From Paenibacillus spongiae (GTDB taxonomy: Bacteria; Bacillota; Bacilli; Paenibacillales; Paenibacillaceae), in the NCBI RefSeq assembly GCF_024734895.1, contig NZ_CP091430.1, positions 5,288,501-5,352,500 on the forward strand: a stretch of DNA of 64,000 bases, given 5' to 3'. The first letter of the stretch is position 1. Every line of letters starts with the position of its first letter. This document shows, piece by piece, positions 45,325 to 53,090 of this stretch. The notes beneath the pieces were generated by a model. That model searched no databases. It was not told where the DNA came from and saw only the letters and a list, made by a program, of their open reading frames with translations. A program made the position numbers and the translations under genes.

Positions 45325-46188
45325 TTATTTCTTCATCGCAGAGATCGGAATAAACTTAAGCTTCTTCAGGGAGCCGTTCTGGAACTCCTTGCTTTGCACG
45401 TATTCAATGAACGCTTTGACCGCGCCGGTAGGCTTGCCCTTCGTCATGTAGTAGCCGTATGCCCATACGTCATACTTGCCGTTAATAATGTTCGCTTCGG
45501 TCGGCGCGTAGCTGTTAATGTTGAGCGCACGCATCTTGTCCGTGACGTACACCAGATCGATGTAGCCAATGGAGTTCGGCGTCGTCTCGATCGCGGTTTT
45601 CATGTCGCCGCTCGATTTGACCTCTTTGTAGTTGTCGCCCTTGCTCATAAAATTAACGCCGTCCAACGCCTTCATTTGAAAATTGACGCGGGTGCCGGAA
45701 CCGAATGCCCGGTTAACGACGACGATCTCCGCATCATCTCCGCCAACCTCTTTCCAGTTCGTGATTTTGCCGGAGAAAATGCCCTGCAGCTGCTTTGTCG
45801 TCAGGTTGGTCGCTTTGACGCCCTTATTCACGACCGCCGCAAACGGAATCACGGCAACTTTGTTGGCGACTTGGCCTTCGAATGCCTTGAAACCGGGCAC
45901 GTCCATCGAAGCGTCCCAATCGCATGCGCCGATATCTGCGATGCCTTTGCGCACGGATTGCGGTCCCGTAACGGAGCCTGCTGCCGATGCGGAAATTTTC
46001 ACCTTCGGATTCAGCTTCTTGAACTCGTTCGCCGCTTGCAGCGTAAGCGGGAGCAGCGCGGAAGAACCATTAATGACAATCTTGCCGCTAAGCTTGCTTG
46101 CCGCACTGGCAGCGGATACGCTTCCGAACGCAACCGCTACGGCCAGGACTGTAATCATCGTATGCTTGAACCATTTTCTTTTCATCAT
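45325..46188 (-). CDS. pstS: Phosphate-binding protein PstS (second system, no lipobox)
   Basis: A 287-residue phosphate receptor. It has a cleavable signal peptide (about residues 1-29, ending SAASAAS) but no lipobox Cys, unlike the PstS at 17966. VINGSSALLPLTLQAANEF, AGSVTGPQSVRKG and FSGKITNWKEVGG followed by NRAFGSGTRVNFQ are the family motifs, and SIGYIDLVYV and YDVWAYGYYMTKG follow. Without a lipid anchor it would be secreted or held by the wall. It starts 31 bases after the 46220 gene and is cotranscribed with it. Confidence 0.92.
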   Translation of the reverse strand: MMKRKWFKHTMITVLAVAVAFGSVSAASAASKLSGKIVINGSSALLPLTLQAANEFKKLNPKVKISASAAGSVTGPQSVRKGIADIGACDWDASMDVPGFKAFEGQVANKVAVIPFAAVVNKGVKATNLTTKQLQGIFSGKITNWKEVGGDDAEIVVVNRAFGSGTRVNFQMKALDGVNFMSKGDNYKEVKSSGDMKTAIETTPNSIGYIDLVYVTDKMRALNINSYAPTEANIINGKYDVWAYGYYMTKGKPTGAVKAFIEYVQSKEFQNGSLKKLKFIPISAMKK

Positions 46189-46219
46189 CGTTTATATAGC
46201 TCCTCTCGATCTATTGGGA

Positions 46220-47611
46220 TTATTTCGTCAATTTCTTCCATTGTCCATCGTTGTCAATCAGCACTTCACCATTCTGCACGATTGCGGTCGGCGCTCCGGC
46301 AGCTGCAATCACTTCGCTGACATCGTCAGATACGATATGGAGAAGCTTCGCCGAGCCGGATGCGGCATCCACTTCATAGATGGCTTGGCCATTCGATTCG
46401 GCGGTTAGCGCAATCAGCTTATCGCCAAGCAGCGTAGCCTGCAGCACGTCTTTGTCGCCGACAAGCGTCGTGACGGTCTTATCCTTGTCAACGGATACGA
46501 GCGCTGACGGTTTATCCTCAACGATGCTGATATAGAACGCCTTTCCCCCGTCTGCCGACAGACCTGCAAATATTTTGTCATCCGTCGAAGAAGTCAGCTG
46601 TACAGCCTTCGCGTCCTTAACGGAGGAATCAAACAGATACACTTGCGGCTCCGTACCCGTCATGTCGATCGCGACGTCATCCGACTCCACCGGTTTGCTG
46701 CCATCAGCTTTGACAGAGCCCGGCTTGGTAACGGTATAAGCGAATGTTTTGCCGTCGGCCGAGACGGTCAGGTTCGCTTTATAATCGACCTTGTCCTCCA
46801 GCACTTTCGAGATTTTCCCGTCGGCTAGATTGAGCTTGGCAATCACGCTGCCCTTATCGCCTTGCAGGAAGTAAATCGCTGAGCCGTCTACCGACCATAC
46901 AAGCTCCGGCTTAATGGAGCTGTCGCCCGACACCTGCGAGGAAGCCTTGGTCGCGAGATCTATAACGAATACCGCGCCGTTCTCATCCGTGTATGCCGCT
47001 TTATTGCCTCCGGGAGCAACCGTCAAATTCGAAGTGCCGCTGGAACGAAGCACCTCAGCGTATGCGCCTGACTTCGCATCGAGCGTATAATCGATTCGGC
47101 CTTCGTCTGTCAGCTGGCTGACAAGCAGCGTACCGCTGCTCAGCCAAACCGGATGCTCCACGTCCTGCAGCCGATTGGCAGCATCAATCCACACTTGTCC
47201 CTGGCTGTCGACTGTCCGTTCAACGCCCAGTACCGCCACAATGTCGGCAAGGTCCATGTACAGGCTGTTCTTCACATTGACGACCGGAGTGTTAAGCTGC
47301 AGCATCTCGCCGTCCACGATAACCGTAGCCGAGGATGGGGCCAGCTCGATCGTACGGCCATCGAAATGCACAAGTATACGGTTTTGACTTACTTCGAACC
47401 GGGCGCCGGCTGCAGTGCCAGTATCGCGTACGGAAAGCAATGTCGCACCGTTATAGCTCAATGCGCGTACAGAGGCAGCCGTCTCGTTGATGAACAGCGT
47501 GACGGGCTGTGCTTGCGTGTAAGTGGCAGATGCCGCAGAAACAGCACCGGCTGCCGACGTGCTTATTGCCGCTGCAAGCACGGAGAGCATGACCGTTTTC
47601 TTCATTGACAT
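46220..47611 (-). CDS. Secreted stalk/beta-propeller protein leading the second pst operon
   Basis: A 463-residue exported protein of no recognised function. A signal peptide (ending AVSAAS, about residue 27) is followed by a stalk-type domain (about 35-145: PVTLFINETAASVRALSYNG; LYMDLADIVAVLGVERTVDS) and then by TolB/WD40-like repeats (about 150-463: LTVAPGGNKAAYTDENG; LVWSVDGSAIYFLQGDKG; LTVSADGKTFAYTVTK; GLSADGGKAFYISIVED). It is the first gene behind a promoter with four PhoP-type boxes and directly precedes pstS, so it should be made under phosphate starvation. A role in binding phosphate compounds or in the cell wall is conceivable but not shown. Confidence 0.8.
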   Translation of the reverse strand: MSMKKTVMLSVLAAAISTSAAGAVSAASATYTQAQPVTLFINETAASVRALSYNGATLLSVRDTGTAAGARFEVSQNRILVHFDGRTIELAPSSATVIVDGEMLQLNTPVVNVKNSLYMDLADIVAVLGVERTVDSQGQVWIDAANRLQDVEHPVWLSSGTLLVSQLTDEGRIDYTLDAKSGAYAEVLRSSGTSNLTVAPGGNKAAYTDENGAVFVIDLATKASSQVSGDSSIKPELVWSVDGSAIYFLQGDKGSVIAKLNLADGKISKVLEDKVDYKANLTVSADGKTFAYTVTKPGSVKADGSKPVESDDVAIDMTGTEPQVYLFDSSVKDAKAVQLTSSTDDKIFAGLSADGGKAFYISIVEDKPSALVSVDKDKTVTTLVGDKDVLQATLLGDKLIALTAESNGQAIYEVDAASGSAKLLHIVSDDVSEVIAAAGAPTAIVQNGEVLIDNDGQWKKLTK

Positions 47612-47761
47612 GTTAGGTCGTCCTTTCTTTCGGTGGCTTTTGGTTCAATCAAGAAAGCTTCTCTCATCCTTCATCTCTATCTATCTGTCTGCTGCCGTTC
47701 GCCCGGCGGTATGACACCGGACTGCTTCCCTCCCACATGACTCGTGTTATGTACAACGCTG

Positions 47762-47815
47762 ATTATAGGCATCATTTGTAAAGCGACAATCAATCTATTA
47801 TGTAAATATTGTTAA
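47762..47815 (-). promoter_or_regulatory. PhoP-box promoter of the second pst operon
   Basis: On the minus strand TTAACA (47815-47810), TACATA (47804-47799), TTGATT (47793-47788) and TTTACA (47782-47777) lie in perfect 11-bp phase, followed 9 bases later by TATAAT (47767-47762). This is the clearest of the three PhoP-type promoters in the window. Confidence 0.82.
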
Positions 47816-47868
47816 TTCATATTATTTGAGGGAATGCACCACCTAGTGCGGCTGCCCCTTAGCAACAA

Positions 47869-47897
47869 TAAAAAATCCCCCTGTGCTGCAGGAGGAT
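47869..47897 (-). terminator. Terminator of the copper-region lipoprotein gene
   Basis: On the minus strand ATCCTCCTG and CAGGGGGAT form a 9-bp stem around a five-base loop, followed by TTTTTATTG. Confidence 0.88.
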
Positions 47898-47961
47898 GGC
47901 TTCCTTTATCGTTTTCTATCGATCCAACTCTTGTTCTGGTTCGTGATGCCAAAACGATGCG

Positions 47962-49233
47962 TTAATGATTCATCCCCGGCATGTCGGACATGTCGTGTCC
48001 GCCTTCTTCGCCCGGAACCGGCTCTGTTTCCGCATCGGTGCTGCCGCCGCCGCCATGACTGCCATGGCCTGTTCCTGATTCGGATACGATTTCCAGCATC
48101 GAATCGATCTCCCCTTGCGCCGCGATGCTGATCGCATCACGCCCTCCCGTTATCCAGGCATGATTATAGGGGCCTTCTGTTGGGGACATCTTATATTTCG
48201 GTTGGATCGACATGACGTAATTGCGCAGGCTCTCAGGCATTTGATCTTCTTCCGTCAATAACAGCGGGGCATGCTTGCCCAGATGTGAGAACGGTGCCGC
48301 CGCCAGTGCCAGAGCATGCGTATCCTCGCTTACGAATGAGAAGTTATGCCCCGGTGTTGTGATCCCCCAGCCAAATCCGGTAACCGGATCTTTATACTGC
48401 GCGAATGCAACGGCGTTCTCATAAGGATCCTTCCCGGCAATGCGGACGGCCTTTCCGTATTGACCCAGTTGCTCCTCTACGTTAACGGAAATGACCGATT
48501 CCGGACCCAGAATATAGATGTTGGCTTTCCCGCCGCGTGTCTTTAAGGCCTCGACGGTCTCGACGGGTATTTCATCCTTTTTGACATATAACAGCGGCTC
48601 CGGCATGTGAGCAATCCAGTTCACTGCCGGCAGCGTATATGCCTCGCTTTCCATCGAACCGACGATGACCGAAGCCGGGTTCTCCTTCGCGACCTTCGTA
48701 TAATACGCGTCGATGGCTTGTGCCGCTGCCGCCGGGTTATCCCCTTTTATGTGATCGGTTTTCAGCCCGAGCCCTTTTATCTCGACCTCCACCTTCTCAT
48801 CCAGATCACCCACCAGAATAGCCTGAATGCCGTCATTCATGTCAACGCCCGTCGGCTTTAACCGTTTCAGCTCATTCAAAGTCACCTCGGGGATCCCGTC
48901 TTTATTCACGAATAAAACAGGACCGTTGTTCGGATGATGGATCAAATCCGCGCTTGCGAGCGTCGATTGCCAATCGTCAGGATTCGCTAATATGACACCG
49001 CCGGGCCGGTTATCATCGCTCGTCGCCATCCAGAGGCTTTGCGAAACGATAACAGCCGCCGTCGCCGGATCGCTTGTATTGATCCGCGTCGTATTCTTCG
49101 ATCCGATCCATGAGCCTTCTACGGTTGCTGCGGCCCCGGATTCGCTTTGTTCGGTATCGTTACTGCTCGTACATCCCGTTATTGCAAGCGCCGCTGCAAC
49201 AGAGATAATCCCCGCTTTCATCAGCTTTATCAT
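47962..49233 (-). CDS. Lipoprotein with cell-wall-binding repeats and His/Met-rich tail
   Basis: A 423-residue lipoprotein (lipobox ITGC, Cys21). The middle contains CWB2-type repeats: GVILANPDDWQSTLASADLI, GPVLFVNKDGIPEVTLNELK, ANIYILGPESVISVNVEEQL and APLLLTEEDQMPESLRNYV, the pattern NRxxGxDR...VLVxxxxxxDALSAxPLA in diverged form. These bind teichoic or related wall polymers in clostridial proteins. The last 35 residues are extreme: GHGSHGGGG and later GGHDMSDMPGMNH, with His and Met that suit Cu(I)/Cu(II). The neighbouring CsoR and sensor kinase make a copper-binding surface protein a reasonable inference. AGGAGG precedes the ATG. Confidence 0.8.
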   Translation of the reverse strand: MIKLMKAGIISVAAALAITGCTSSNDTEQSESGAAATVEGSWIGSKNTTRINTSDPATAAVIVSQSLWMATSDDNRPGGVILANPDDWQSTLASADLIHHPNNGPVLFVNKDGIPEVTLNELKRLKPTGVDMNDGIQAILVGDLDEKVEVEIKGLGLKTDHIKGDNPAAAAQAIDAYYTKVAKENPASVIVGSMESEAYTLPAVNWIAHMPEPLLYVKKDEIPVETVEALKTRGGKANIYILGPESVISVNVEEQLGQYGKAVRIAGKDPYENAVAFAQYKDPVTGFGWGITTPGHNFSFVSEDTHALALAAAPFSHLGKHAPLLLTEEDQMPESLRNYVMSIQPKYKMSPTEGPYNHAWITGGRDAISIAAQGEIDSMLEIVSESGTGHGSHGGGGSTDAETEPVPGEEGGHDMSDMPGMNH

Positions 49234-49385
49234 GACAAGACCTCCTATACATGGTGCAGCAGACCGGCTGCAGCCATATGATTCATTAGCTGCCTTTGAA
49301 GCCTAGTCATACGATAGCCAGCTTACGATCAATATAAACACCACTTTTGAAGATCCTATGAAGATAATGGCTCGATTCGCAAAAA

Positions 49386-50462
49386 TTAAGCCTCTTGCTT
49401 CGGAAGCTGGATATGAAATACAGTCCCTTGCCGGCGTTCAGCCCAAATTCGGCCTCCATGTGCATCGACCAGCTTCTTTACTATGGTTAACCCGAGGCCG
49501 CTGCCGCCCGTACTCCGATTCCGCGACTTATCCCCCCGGTAGAACCGGTTGAAAATATGCGGCAAATCCTCTTCGTCGATGCCGCTGCCCGTATCCTGGA
49601 CGGTGATGTGCACAGCATTATGCTCCTTTACGGCTTCAATGCTCACCCTGCCGTTGACGGGCGTATATTTTAACGCGTTGGCAAGCAGATTGACCAGGAT
49701 CTGAATGATTCGATTACGATCCGCTATGATCCGGATGTCCGGGCTGCACTTATATGAAAGCTCAACCTGCTTCTCAAGATAAGCCGCGGATAGCAGACCT
49801 ATCCCTTGCTCAATCATCGATACAAGCTGCTCTTCCTGCCGTACCAGTTGAAACGCCGGCGACTCCATATGAGTCAGATCCTCCAGCTCGGCCACCATTC
49901 CGGTGAGCCGCTCGATTTCCTCATAACAGGAGTGGAGCCGTTCAGGCGTCGGTTCCCAGATGCCGTCTTCGAAAGCCCGCATATGGCTCTTTAATGTAGC
50001 GAGCGGCGTTCGCAGCTCATGGGCGATATCTTCGGTCATCGTGATCCGAAGCTGCTCTTGCCGATGCAGCTGTTCGGCCAGCTCATTCAGCGAAGCGCCC
50101 AATTCAGCCAGCTCGTCCGTTCCGCCTATGGATACTCTGACGTCCAGCTGACCGCTCGACATCTGCTCCGCGACCTGCTTCATGTCAACGAGCGGCTTCG
50201 ATATTCGTTTCGCAACGAAAATTCCGATGAGAATGGCAAGGATGATCGACCCCGCGAACATCCAAATGATCGATTGAACAAGCGCCTGCTCCAGATGATG
50301 ATCCAACTGCGACATGGCATGGTTCATATCTGCGGCTTGATCAAGAAACATGGAGATGTGGTAATGCGTCGCCAATATGACGCTTATGGTCGAGATTAAT
50401 AAGATACAAACCGCTGTACCGATAATGATGAAGGCTAGGCGTACATGCAGACGTTTATTCAT
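49386..50462 (-). CDS. Sensor histidine kinase with His/Met-rich outer loop
   Basis: A 358-residue membrane kinase. Two helices (about residues 8-31 and 62-84) flank a short external loop containing His33, 35, 48, 55, 56 and Met38, 46, 50. HAMP lies at about 85-137, the H-box is IAHELRTPLATL with phospho-acceptor His148, the N-box is QILVNLLANALKYTP, and the G-boxes DTGSGIDEED and GGSGLGLTIV complete the ATPase. The loop composition resembles metal-sensing kinases of the CusS type. It overlaps its response regulator gene by four bases. Confidence 0.9.
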   Translation of the reverse strand: MNKRLHVRLAFIIIGTAVCILLISTISVILATHYHISMFLDQAADMNHAMSQLDHHLEQALVQSIIWMFAGSIILAILIGIFVAKRISKPLVDMKQVAEQMSSGQLDVRVSIGGTDELAELGASLNELAEQLHRQEQLRITMTEDIAHELRTPLATLKSHMRAFEDGIWEPTPERLHSCYEEIERLTGMVAELEDLTHMESPAFQLVRQEEQLVSMIEQGIGLLSAAYLEKQVELSYKCSPDIRIIADRNRIIQILVNLLANALKYTPVNGRVSIEAVKEHNAVHITVQDTGSGIDEEDLPHIFNRFYRGDKSRNRSTGGSGLGLTIVKKLVDAHGGRIWAERRQGTVFHIQLPKQEA

Positions 50463-51160
50463 TTTGAACCGCCTGCGAACCGGTATCCGGAGCCGTAAAC
50501 CGTCACGATATATTGGGGATTCTTCGGATCGGCTTCAATTTTAAGACGGATATTCTTCACATGCTGATCGATGGTCCGGATATCGCCGTCGAATTCGTAG
50601 CCCAGCACCTTTTCCACCAATTCCTCGCGCGGAAACTGCCGCTGCGGGTATTTCGCCAATGCCAGAAGCAGCTTGTATTCGTTCGGAGTCAGGTGGATCG
50701 GTTCGCCATGAGAGAAGACCAGCTGCTTCAAGGAATCGATTTCCAGATGGCCGCCGTTGAACGACAACCGGTCGGCAAGCAAATGACCGTCATCCGTCCG
50801 GCGCAGTATCGCCCTTACACGGGCAACGACCTCACGCGGATCAAATGGCTTAGTCAAATAATCATCCGCACCGATCGATAACCCTTTGATCCGGTTGTTC
50901 TCCGATGCTTTGGCCGTCAACATTAGAATCGGAACCGAATTGATCCGGCGGATCTGCTGGCAGACAAGCTCCCCTTCCATATCCGGAAGCATGAGATCCA
51001 GGATGACGAGATCGATCGCTTGATTCTGAAGCACATGCATAGCCTCGTTCCCCGTCGCTGCTTCTGTCGTCCGAAATCCGTCCTTCTTCAGGTAAGATAC
51101 GACCACATCGCGGATCTTCTCTTCATCATCCACTACAAGAATCGTTTTCATCTCTTCCAC
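50459..51160 (-). CDS. OmpR-family response regulator
   Basis: A 233-residue regulator. The receiver domain has the acidic pair in VVDDEEK (Asp11-Asp12), the phosphoacceptor Asp55 in VILDLMLPD, and Lys in GADDYLTKPFDP. The winged-helix DNA-binding domain (about 130-230) has HLTPNEYKLLLALAKYP and RTIDQHVKNIRLKI. It probably starts with GTG at 51160 after GAGGGGG. A CsoR-like palindrome lies just upstream. Confidence 0.95.
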   Translation of the reverse strand: MEEMKTILVVDDEEKIRDVVVSYLKKDGFRTTEAATGNEAMHVLQNQAIDLVILDLMLPDMEGELVCQQIRRINSVPILMLTAKASENNRIKGLSIGADDYLTKPFDPREVVARVRAILRRTDDGHLLADRLSFNGGHLEIDSLKQLVFSHGEPIHLTPNEYKLLLALAKYPQRQFPREELVEKVLGYEFDGDIRTIDQHVKNIRLKIEADPKNPQYIVTVYGSGYRFAGGSK

Positions 51161-51174
51161 AAAGCCCCCTCAAT

Positions 51175-51188
51175 ACCCCTATAGGGTA
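51175..51188 (-). promoter_or_regulatory. CsoR-like operator before the two-component genes
   Basis: ACCCCTATAGGGTA contains the palindrome CCCTATAGGG (51177-51186), a TACCC-GGGTA-type site like those of Cu(I)-responsive CsoR proteins. It lies 15-28 bases before the response-regulator start, a position that would block transcription. Confidence 0.65.
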
Positions 51189-51198
51189 TATAATAAGG

Positions 51199-51227
51199 TA
51201 AAAAAGAAAGGCCATCGCATTCGGCCT
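51199..51227 (-). terminator. Terminator of csoR
   Basis: On the minus strand AGGCC and GGCCT close a hairpin around a nine-base loop, followed by TTCTTTTTTACC. It starts 12 bases after the csoR stop. Confidence 0.8.
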
Positions 51228-51238
51228 CATTCCTGTTA

Positions 51239-51574
51239 TTATTTCATTAATTTATTTACGGTAACCAGCAGCTCCTCGATGACTTCATTCTCCCCGGCCT
51301 GGATCCGTTCGACCACACAGCTTCTCATGTGCCCTTCGAGCAGAAGCTTGCCCACGCCATTCAAGGCGGATTGAATCGCCGCAATCTGGTTCAATACGTC
51401 GTCACAATAAGTGTCCTTCTCGATCATGCCTTTGACGCCGCGAATCTGACCTTCGATCCGGTTCAAACGGGAAATCAGATTGCTCTTCGTTTTGTCCGAG
51501 TGATGGCTTTTTCTATGATGATCCGTAGAACAACAAGAATCCTCGGCTTCGTTTAATTCTTCATGGTTTGCCAC
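51239..51574 (-). CDS. csoR: CsoR-type copper-sensing repressor
   Basis: A 111-residue DUF156/CsoR-family repressor. The Cu(I) ligands of CsoR can be placed: Cys57 in TYCDDVL, His82 and Cys86 in EGHMRSCV. The four-helix core starts at LISRLNRIEGQIRGVKGMIE. Residues 14-25 form an extra CCSTDHHRKSHH stretch, which could add metal affinity. The GTG start has GAGGTG upstream. Its own promoter contains a GGGG/CCCC palindrome, so autoregulation is likely. No copZ or copA gene lies in the window. Confidence 0.9.
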   Translation of the reverse strand: MANHEELNEAEDSCCSTDHHRKSHHSDKTKSNLISRLNRIEGQIRGVKGMIEKDTYCDDVLNQIAAIQSALNGVGKLLLEGHMRSCVVERIQAGENEVIEELLVTVNKLMK

Positions 51575-51595
51575 AATAGATCACCTCACATTCCA

Positions 51596-51624
51596 ATATT
51601 AAAAACCCCCTATGGGGATGTCAA
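51596..51624 (-). promoter_or_regulatory. csoR promoter with operator in the spacer
   Basis: TTGACA (51624-51619) and TAATAT (51601-51596) on the minus strand are separated by 17 bases. The spacer contains TCCCCATAGGGGG, a CsoR-type dyad, placed where repressor binding blocks RNA polymerase. Confidence 0.82.
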
Positions 51625-51819
51625 GTCTTTTGTCTTGATGTCGCTCGCGGTCGGAACCATTGAGACCCTTACGGGACTGGAAGGATCTTCATTGCAAACT
51701 TTTGCGGGACGGCATACAATTGCAGTATATGATCTGAATATTCCGAAAAAATATGGTCGAAGTTATTATATCATTATATCGTGGGTAGCAGCTTAAAGAC
51801 ATCATGAGGGGGGGTACGC

Positions 51820-52098
51820 ATGAGTCCACATATGCTCTTGCTTGGAATTGTCTTTCTTGTATTGGGTTATTTGATCGGGGTCAAGAAGAAGGTCGGCCTG
51901 TTAGCCGGGTTTAACCAGCATCGGGTGAAGGATAAAGATAAACTGGCACAGCTAGTAGGAGGATACAATTTAGTCATCGGTACTCTTATGGTTCTGGCCA
52001 GCTTTATTGACAATCCGAATGCAGAGGCGATAATCCCCCTCGCCGTGCTAGGCTTCTTTATCCTGCTCGGTTATGTTCAAACACGGATGGTTGAATAA
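51820..52098 (+). CDS. DUF3784-family small membrane protein
   Basis: A 92-residue protein with three hydrophobic helices (about residues 5-20, 45-62 and 68-86) and the segment KKKVGLLAGFNQHRVKDKDK with the family's GxN phrase between the first two. DUF3784 proteins are small Firmicute membrane proteins of unknown role. GAGGGGGGG precedes the ATG. A terminator follows. It stands between the copper circuit and the sugar-acid cluster, linked to neither. Confidence 0.85.
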   Translation: MSPHMLLLGIVFLVLGYLIGVKKKVGLLAGFNQHRVKDKDKLAQLVGGYNLVIGTLMVLASFIDNPNAEAIIPLAVLGFFILLGYVQTRMVE

Positions 52099-52122
52099 TA
52101 CAAATGGTACGAGAATGAATAC

Positions 52123-52166
52123 GAAGCCTCCAAATTCACTTGGACAGTGACTGTGGAGGCTTCTTT
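52123..52166 (+). terminator. Terminator of the DUF3784 gene
   Basis: GAAGCCTCCA and TGGAGGCTTC form a perfect 10-bp stem, followed by TTTCGATTT. Confidence 0.88.
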
Positions 52167-52270
52167 CGATTTATGAAGCCGATTCATTCCGTGTTGCACG
52201 GTTGAAATATCGGCTAAAGATGCCGATGCAAAGAAATATCGGCCGCCCGGCGGCAGTGGACTGTTACCCG

Positions 52271-53050
52271 CTAGATCGGGAGCGACAGGAGATCGTTGCT
52301 GGATATGCGAACGGTACGGTCATTAATACGCTCGACCCGTGGATCATCCGACTCCCCATTCCCTTGCAGCGGGTTCAAATAGCCGATTTCGAGCACATAC
52401 GGTGCCGCGATACCGGTGAAAGGCATGAACTCCGCTGTCCGCCGAACCGCCTTGGCGGATCCATCCTTTATTCTACGGCAAGCTTCTTCCGCGGATAGAT
52501 GGTCCGCCGCCTCCACACCATGTCCCGTCTTCACGACAGCCGTCTCGATATCCGGCACGAACATCCGCGCTTCCAAGGCAGCTTTATCGTCGCCCGACAA
52601 GAAGATCGTCGGTACGCCCTGTGTACCCGCGATAAGGGCTCTTGCGCCAAACTCTCCGATAAAGGTGCCATTCAGCTTGTAGTAGGAAACCGTCTTCGAA
52701 GAATACGTATGGCATAACGGACCGTTGATGGTGCCGGCCATGGCATGCTGGCCTACAAACAGAAGCGCCGTGTAGCCTTCCAGCTTCTTATAGGGCTGCC
52801 CTTCCCGTAAATAGGTGCCGCCGATCAAGCCGTCCGCAATCAGCCCTCCAGGACCGTGTCCGTCCCAAACATCGATCCGGCAGTCGGGATAAACCGACCG
52901 AATTCCTTCTATGCAAGCATTGACCTCACGGGTCAGAAGCGCCCTGGCCGCTTCCACCCGTTCCGGGAAGCCGTCATCGGGACGGGTTTGCGTGAAGCTA
53001 TCGATGCCTGCCGGCCCTTCGAGATCCGTCAGAATAAAAAAGGCGGTCAT
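52271..53050 (-). CDS. M55-family D-aminopeptidase-like protein (DppA type)
   Basis: A 259-residue metallopeptidase of the DppA family. The zinc ligands appear in TDLEGPAGI (Asp9 and Glu11 from the chosen start), in DGHGPGG, and in FVGQHAMAG. SGDDKAALEA and the GHGVEAADHLSAEEA segment are also typical. Family members are decameric and act on D-amino-acid peptides from the cell wall. The ATG at 53050 is preferred, since AGAGGAG abuts the one at 53059. It follows the alcohol-dehydrogenase-type gene by 40 bases and ends the sugar-acid cluster, though its substrate class seems unrelated. Confidence 0.88.
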   Translation of the reverse strand: MTAFFILTDLEGPAGIDSFTQTRPDDGFPERVEAARALLTREVNACIEGIRSVYPDCRIDVWDGHGPGGLIADGLIGGTYLREGQPYKKLEGYTALLFVGQHAMAGTINGPLCHTYSSKTVSYYKLNGTFIGEFGARALIAGTQGVPTIFLSGDDKAALEARMFVPDIETAVVKTGHGVEAADHLSAEEACRRIKDGSAKAVRRTAEFMPFTGIAAPYVLEIGYLNPLQGNGESDDPRVERINDRTVRISSNDLLSLPI

Positions 53051-53090
53051 TACCGTCATCTCCTCTCATTCATGCCCTTGCATGGACCGG

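Noticed and set aside
45253-46320. A 355-codon open frame antisense to the second pstS
   Set aside because: It mirrors the codon pattern of pstS on the other strand and has no recognisable domain or ribosome site.
52202-52498. A 98-codon frame on the plus strand after the DUF3784 gene
   Set aside because: Most of it is antisense to the M55 peptidase gene and it has no family features.
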